A stretch of 17,508 bases of DNA from contig CABUAS010000034.1 of assembly GCA_902489595.1 (NCBI GenBank), positions 1 to 17,508 on the forward strand. Reading direction: 5' to 3'. This DNA is from an uncultured Oscillospiraceae bacterium. GTDB taxonomy: Bacteria > Bacillota > Clostridia > Oscillospirales > Acutalibacteraceae. Position 1 is the stretch's first letter. Every line of letters starts with the position of its first letter. The position numbers and the translations under genes were made by a program. Positions 13,854 to 17,508 of this stretch are shown in pieces. The notes beneath the pieces are model-generated. The model saw nothing but the letters and a program-made list of their open reading frames with translations. It did not search any database and had not been told where the DNA came from.

Positions 13854-14674
13854 CCTTAAAAGAGGCTTATGATTACGGCGTTTATTTCCTGTCGGCAAAC
13901 GGTGCTGACGAGGCTGAATTCAAATCGCTCTGCCTTGTGTGCCATCTTGACGGTATAAAAAACAGCGAATTTGAATTTCATAAAAATGATGAAATTATAA
14001 TGAAAAAGTTTGCTGATTTGCTCTGGCGTGTGAAAAGCGGAGAACCGCTCCAGTATGTTATCGGCAAGTGGGATTTTTATGAAAGCGAGTTTTTCGTAGG
14101 CGAGGGAGTTTTAATTCCGAGACCCGAAACAGAAGAACTTACCGACCTTGCGGTTAAAATTGCACAAAAAATCGAAAATCCCGTTGTAATAGATTTGTGT
14201 TCGGGTTCGGGTTGTATAGGTATCAGTATTGCAAAAAAGGTAAAAGGTTCAACTGTCTGTCTTGTTGAAAAAAGCGAAAAGGCATTTGGGTACCTGTTAA
14301 AAAATGCAAAAGATGTACCAAATGTAAATTCTTTAAATAAAGATATTTTTACCTTGCCGAAAATCGAAAAAGCGGATATAATAGTATCTAACCCGCCTTA
14401 TATAAAAAGTGATGAAATTGCATTTCTTCAGGCGGAAGTGCAGAAAGAACCCAAAATGGCTCTCGACGGCGGTGCAGACGGACTTGAATTTTACAGATTT
14501 ATCGCCGAAAATTATAAAGACTATTTAAAAGACGGCGGAAGTCTGCTTTTTGAAATCGGTGAAACACAGGCTGATGCTGTTGCTGATATTCTTAAAAGCA
14601 ACGGCTACAGTGATATTGAAATTAAAAACGATGTTTACGGCAATGCACGAATGGCGCTGTGCCGTAAAAGATAA
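13850..14674 (+). CDS. prmC: Peptide chain release factor N5-glutamine methyltransferase
   Basis: PrmC (HemK) methylates the glutamine of the GGQ motif in release factors RF1 and RF2 with S-adenosylmethionine, raising termination efficiency. The 274-residue protein has an N-terminal helical substrate-binding domain (about 1-75), then LIPRPETEEL (88-97), the SAM-binding loop DLCSGSGCIG (115-124) and the catalytic NPPY motif (181-184). Its ATG overlaps the stop of the DUF1385 gene. In many Firmicutes prfA is adjacent to prmC; here prfA is not next to it, and a protease gene follows instead. Confidence 0.95.
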   Translation: MTLKEAYDYGVYFLSANGADEAEFKSLCLVCHLDGIKNSEFEFHKNDEIIMKKFADLLWRVKSGEPLQYVIGKWDFYESEFFVGEGVLIPRPETEELTDLAVKIAQKIENPVVIDLCSGSGCIGISIAKKVKGSTVCLVEKSEKAFGYLLKNAKDVPNVNSLNKDIFTLPKIEKADIIVSNPPYIKSDEIAFLQAEVQKEPKMALDGGADGLEFYRFIAENYKDYLKDGGSLLFEIGETQADAVADILKSNGYSDIEIKNDVYGNARMALCRKR

Positions 14675-14683
14675 GGTGAAGTA

Positions 14684-15355
14684 ATGAGTTTATTTTATGC
14701 AATCAGAAACGGCGAGGTCGCAACAGTAATTCTTCTGCTCCTTTCAAGAGCGTTTGTAATTTTTTGCTGCACACCCATTCACGAACTTGCACACGGCTAT
14801 GCGGCATACAAACTCGGTGATGATACTGCTAAATATCAGGGCAGATTAACTTTTAATCCGCTTGCACATATTGACCCTGTAGGAACTTTAATGATACTTC
14901 TTTTCGGCTTCGGTTATGCAAAACCCGTGCAGGTTAATCCTGTAAAATTCAAAAATCCGAGAAAAGATATGGCACTGACAGCACTTGCAGGTCCTGTAGC
15001 TAATATAATTATGGCATTTGTATCTGTCTTTATCGCTTATATTATCGGTACTTTTGCTCATTCAAATTTAGTATATCTTATTGCGCTGTTTTTCTACTAT
15101 GCTGCGTCGGTAAATGCAATGCTTGCAGTGTTTAATCTCATTCCCGTTCCGCCGCTTGACGGCTCAAGAATTTTTTCTGTATTTCTTTCGGATGAAAAAT
15201 ATTTTGCAATTATGCGCTATGAACGCTATATTATGATTGGCTTTATGATTCTTATCGCAACAGGCGTGCTCAATGGCTTGCTCAGCGGTCTTTCATCACT
15301 TATGATGAAATTTATTTCGATTATTCCGAGACTTATTTTCGGCGATGTATTTTAA
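14684..15355 (+). CDS. Site-2-type M50 metalloprotease family protein
   Basis: A 223-residue polytopic membrane protease of the M50 (site-2 protease) family, the short YwhC/S2P-like form without PDZ or CBS domains. Zinc ligands are the HELAH motif (33-37) and D159 in NLIPVPPLDGSR; NPLAHIDPVGT (58-68) is also a family signature. At least four membrane segments can be seen. Proteases of this family cut membrane-embedded substrates, often anti-sigma factors or signal peptide remnants. Position directly upstream of scpA is common in Clostridia. AAGGTGA lies 5 bases before ATG. The substrate is unknown. Confidence 0.92.
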   Translation: MSLFYAIRNGEVATVILLLLSRAFVIFCCTPIHELAHGYAAYKLGDDTAKYQGRLTFNPLAHIDPVGTLMILLFGFGYAKPVQVNPVKFKNPRKDMALTALAGPVANIIMAFVSVFIAYIIGTFAHSNLVYLIALFFYYAASVNAMLAVFNLIPVPPLDGSRIFSVFLSDEKYFAIMRYERYIMIGFMILIATGVLNGLLSGLSSLMMKFISIIPRLIFGDVF

Positions 15356-15390
15356 ATCATTCAATATTTCAATTAATATGCAGGTTATAT

Positions 15391-16113
15391 ATGGAACAGA
15401 TTAATTATAAACTTGAGGTATTTGAAGGTCCTATGGATCTCCTTTTGCACCTCATAAGCAAACATAAACTGAATATTAATGACATTCCGATTGTTGAACT
15501 TGTTAATCAGTATCTTGATTATGTCAGGCAGATGGAAAATGCCGATTTCGATATAGCAGGTGATTTTCTTGAAATGGCGGCAAGGCTGATTTACATAAAA
15601 ACAGTTTCGCTTTTACCGAGGCACGAAGAGGCTGAAACGCTGAAAAAAGAACTTACGGGCGAGCTTATCGAATATCGCGACTGCAAGCTTATGGCAGAGA
15701 AACTGAAACATCAGACGGACGGATTTAACTGCTTTGTGCGTGAGGCTTCGGGCGGCTACATAAATTATGATTATGAGCGTTTTCATGAGGGCGAGGAACT
15801 GCTTAATGCATATATAAATGCGGCAGGCAGAGCACAGCGGAAACTTCCTCCGCCGATTGATTCATTCAAAGTTATTGTTGCACGAAAATTTGTAAATGTT
15901 GCGTCAAAAATCCAGACTGTTATGCGGAAACTGTGGAGCGGTAAAAAGGTTAAATTTTTAAGTCTTTTTGAGGGTGCACAGACTAAATCCGACTTGGTGG
16001 CAACGTTTCTTGCAGTTCTTGAACTTGCAAAAACAAAAAAGATTTCCGTTGACGGACCGATGAATGATGCCGAGGTGCAGATTATTAACGAGGTAGAAAG
16101 TATTGAACAGTGA
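15391..16113 (+). CDS. scpA: Segregation and condensation protein A
   Basis: ScpA is the kleisin subunit of the SMC-ScpA-ScpB condensin that compacts and separates newly replicated chromosomes. The 240-residue protein has the N-terminal signature YKLEVFEGPMDLLLHLISKH (6-25), which contacts the SMC neck. A helical middle region follows (LIEYRDCKLMAEKL). The C-terminal winged helix (from about 195, SDLVATFLAVLELAK) binds the SMC head. Length is typical. It starts 35 bases after the protease gene with only a weak ribosome site (GCAGGT), and overlaps scpB by 11 bases, consistent with co-production of the two subunits. Confidence 0.95.
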   Translation: MEQINYKLEVFEGPMDLLLHLISKHKLNINDIPIVELVNQYLDYVRQMENADFDIAGDFLEMAARLIYIKTVSLLPRHEEAETLKKELTGELIEYRDCKLMAEKLKHQTDGFNCFVREASGGYINYDYERFHEGEELLNAYINAAGRAQRKLPPPIDSFKVIVARKFVNVASKIQTVMRKLWSGKKVKFLSLFEGAQTKSDLVATFLAVLELAKTKKISVDGPMNDAEVQIINEVESIEQ

Positions 16114-16723
16114 TAATAACATAATGGCTAAAATTGAGGCTATGCTTTTTGCCTCGGGTGATGCCGTTGAGGCAGTCAAGCTTGCCGAGGTGCTTGACCT
16201 TGACCTTGAAAGCGTTACCAAAATTTTAGGCTGTCTTGAAGATAAATATGAAGATAAAAACAGCGGTCTTAAACTTATCAGAGTAGACGGCAAATATCAG
16301 CTTTGCACACGTGAGGAATACGGCGATGATGTAAGAGCATTGCTTGAAATAAAGAAAAATACGCCTTTGTCGCAGGCAGCATTTGAAGTTCTTGCAATCG
16401 TGGCGTATAATAAAGCCGTAACAAAAAGTTTTATTGAGCAGATACGAGGCGTTGATTGTTCAGGCTCGGTCGCCAATCTGATTCAGAAAGGTCTTATTGA
16501 AGAAAAGGGCAGGCTTGATTTGCCCGGCAGACCGCTTGTTTACGGTACTACTGACAGATTTTTGAGATGCTTTTCATTAAACAGTCTTGATGATTTGCCT
16601 GATTTGCCGAAAATTGAGGAACTTGAGGGATTATCGCAGGATAACGGTCAGACCTCCTTGTTTGATGAAGAATCTCCAAAGGATAAAATACTCGCTGAAA
16701 TCAGCGAAAATAAAGACAGTTAG
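16103..16723 (+). CDS. scpB: Segregation and condensation protein B
   Basis: ScpB is the winged-helix (kite) subunit that binds ScpA in the SMC condensin. The 206-residue product has the typical opening IEAMLFASGDAVEAVKLAEV, a central NTPLSQAAFEVLAIVAYNKA (about 96-115) and a second winged helix with KGLIEEKGRLDLPGRPLVYG. The C-terminus is acidic. I use TTG 16103 because GAGG (16090-16093) lies 9 bases upstream and the resulting N-terminus has the usual length. ATG 16124 is the alternative but has no ribosome binding site and would leave only two residues before the first helix. Confidence 0.93.
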   Translation: MNSDNNIMAKIEAMLFASGDAVEAVKLAEVLDLDLESVTKILGCLEDKYEDKNSGLKLIRVDGKYQLCTREEYGDDVRALLEIKKNTPLSQAAFEVLAIVAYNKAVTKSFIEQIRGVDCSGSVANLIQKGLIEEKGRLDLPGRPLVYGTTDRFLRCFSLNSLDDLPDLPKIEELEGLSQDNGQTSLFDEESPKDKILAEISENKDS

Positions 16724-16733
16724 GGTGGTGCAG

Positions 16734-17508
16734 GTGAAAGTATTTTTAATTATAGTCGGCGTATTAATATTACTCGGTGTTATAATCTGCTCTTTGTCTG
16801 CAACATTCACGATAATTTATGATAATAAGTGGAAAACAACAATTCAGGTTTTGTGGATAGAAAAAGATATTGAGCTTACAAAATTATTGTCTTTTATTCT
16901 TTTTCCCGAAAAGGCTGCCGAAAAAGTCAAAAATAAAAACAAAGACGAAGAAACGGCAGAACAGCCTGAGGAAAAAATTGAAAAGCCTGAAGAGAAAAAG
17001 CAGGAAACAATTACAATAACCGACAGTGAAACAGGCGAAACGGTGGCTGAAATCAAAAGCGAAAATGCCGCTGATGATAAGTCTGATGAACAAAAAGCCG
17101 ATGAGCCGAAAACAGATGAAAAACCAAAAAAACCAAACTTTATTCAGAAGATGTGGGATAAGGGCGGTATCGTTGAAATAATGGAATTTGTTACAAATCT
17201 GCTTGAAACTGCAGGTTCTGCAATAAATGCTTTATTTAGGGGGTTCCATATTTACTCACTTTATGTTAAAATAATAGTAGGCGGCGGAGACGCCTATGAT
17301 ATTGCAAATACATACGGCAAAATCTGCAAGTATTATTATCCGCTTAAAGGCATCATCCTTAACGGCATGAGAGTAGATAACTGTGATGATATGATTATGC
17401 CTGATTTCATTGCACCGTCAAGTGAATACGGACTTCAGTTAATCGGTTCACTCAGCATCGGCGCCCTGCTTAAAATGGTTCTTAAAGCAGGTAAAACATT
17501 TGTAATTA
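16734..17508 (+). CDS. DUF2953 domain protein, partial (runs off right edge)
   Basis: The first 258 residues of a DUF2953-family protein of unknown function; in many Clostridia and Bacilli this gene follows scpB. It starts with one membrane segment (about 2-22), then a short conserved part (SATFTIIYDNKWKTTIQVLW). A long charged linker rich in Glu, Lys and Pro follows (about 58-135). The conserved helical part comes after it (FHIYSLYVKIIVGGGDAYDIA). GTG 16734 is chosen because AGGGTGG lies 5 bases before it. The low-complexity linker also explains the spurious open frames on the other strand here. The family is often found near sporulation genes such as ytfJ, but this window ends before any could be seen. 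Confidence 0.8.
   Translation, partial: MKVFLIIVGVLILLGVIICSLSATFTIIYDNKWKTTIQVLWIEKDIELTKLLSFILFPEKAAEKVKNKNKDEETAEQPEEKIEKPEEKKQETITITDSETGETVAEIKSENAADDKSDEQKADEPKTDEKPKKPNFIQKMWDKGGIVEIMEFVTNLLETAGSAINALFRGFHIYSLYVKIIVGGGDAYDIANTYGKICKYYYPLKGIILNGMRVDNCDDMIMPDFIAPSSEYGLQLIGSLSIGALLKMVLKAGKTFVI

Noticed and set aside
16844..17093. Two minus-strand frames of about 70 residues near the right edge
   Set aside because: They are produced by the Glu/Lys-rich linker of the DUF2953 protein read backwards (Phe/Ser/Leu-rich) and have no start signals.

Overview
The window comes from a low-GC Gram-positive chromosome, most likely a gut-type member of the Clostridia (Oscillospiraceae/Ruminococcaceae-like). 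This rests on the gene content: MurT/GatD, a BlaI/BlaR1-type pair, DUF1385-PrmC, ScpA/ScpB followed by a DUF2953 protein. It also rests on strong AGGAGG ribosome binding sites, TTG/GTG starts, and short intergenic hairpins that begin TTGTAGGGG. The species is an inference. Most of the window is core chromosome. I see no prophage, transposase, CRISPR array, tRNA or rRNA.

Layout. Bases 1-1870 (minus strand) carry a BlaI-type repressor and an M56 metallopeptidase sensor that runs off the left edge, with a promoter whose -10 box lies inside a palindrome. Bases 1958-2238 hold a small hypothetical gene that appears to be broken by a one-base deletion. Bases 2310-3984 (minus) carry an inositol-monophosphatase-family enzyme and a YhcC-type radical SAM protein, overlapping each other and ending in a strong terminator. 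Divergent from these, 4049-6051 encode MurT and GatD, the two subunits of lipid II isoglutaminyl synthase.

Bases 6052-6305 are non-coding and packed with hairpin repeats. They are followed by a promoter and a structured leader that can form a pseudoknot, then rpsB and tsf and a clean terminator at 8164-8192. Next is a tiny self-contained transcription unit with its own promoter, a 32-codon Cys-rich reading frame and a terminator-like hairpin. After that comes a flavodoxin-fold NAD(P)H oxidoreductase gene disrupted by another apparent one-base deletion.

From a promoter near 9135 a roughly 8 kb co-directional block runs to the right edge. It starts with a long structured leader that offers two competing pairings next to the ribosome binding site. 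The genes are: a lipoprotein with Ca-binding-like FG-GAP/VCBS motifs, an OmpR-type response regulator, a membrane histidine kinase, a DUF1385 membrane protein, PrmC, an M50 site-2-type protease, ScpA, ScpB and a partial DUF2953 protein. Gaps between these genes are small or negative, so they may be co-transcribed. This links a possible envelope-sensing circuit (lipoprotein plus two-component system) to release-factor methylation and chromosome condensation.

The strongest leads for novelty are RNA-level: the rpsB leader, the 9147-9276 leader, the TTGTAGGGG hairpin family and the tiny 8193-8367 unit. I do not see an unmistakable new multi-gene system.
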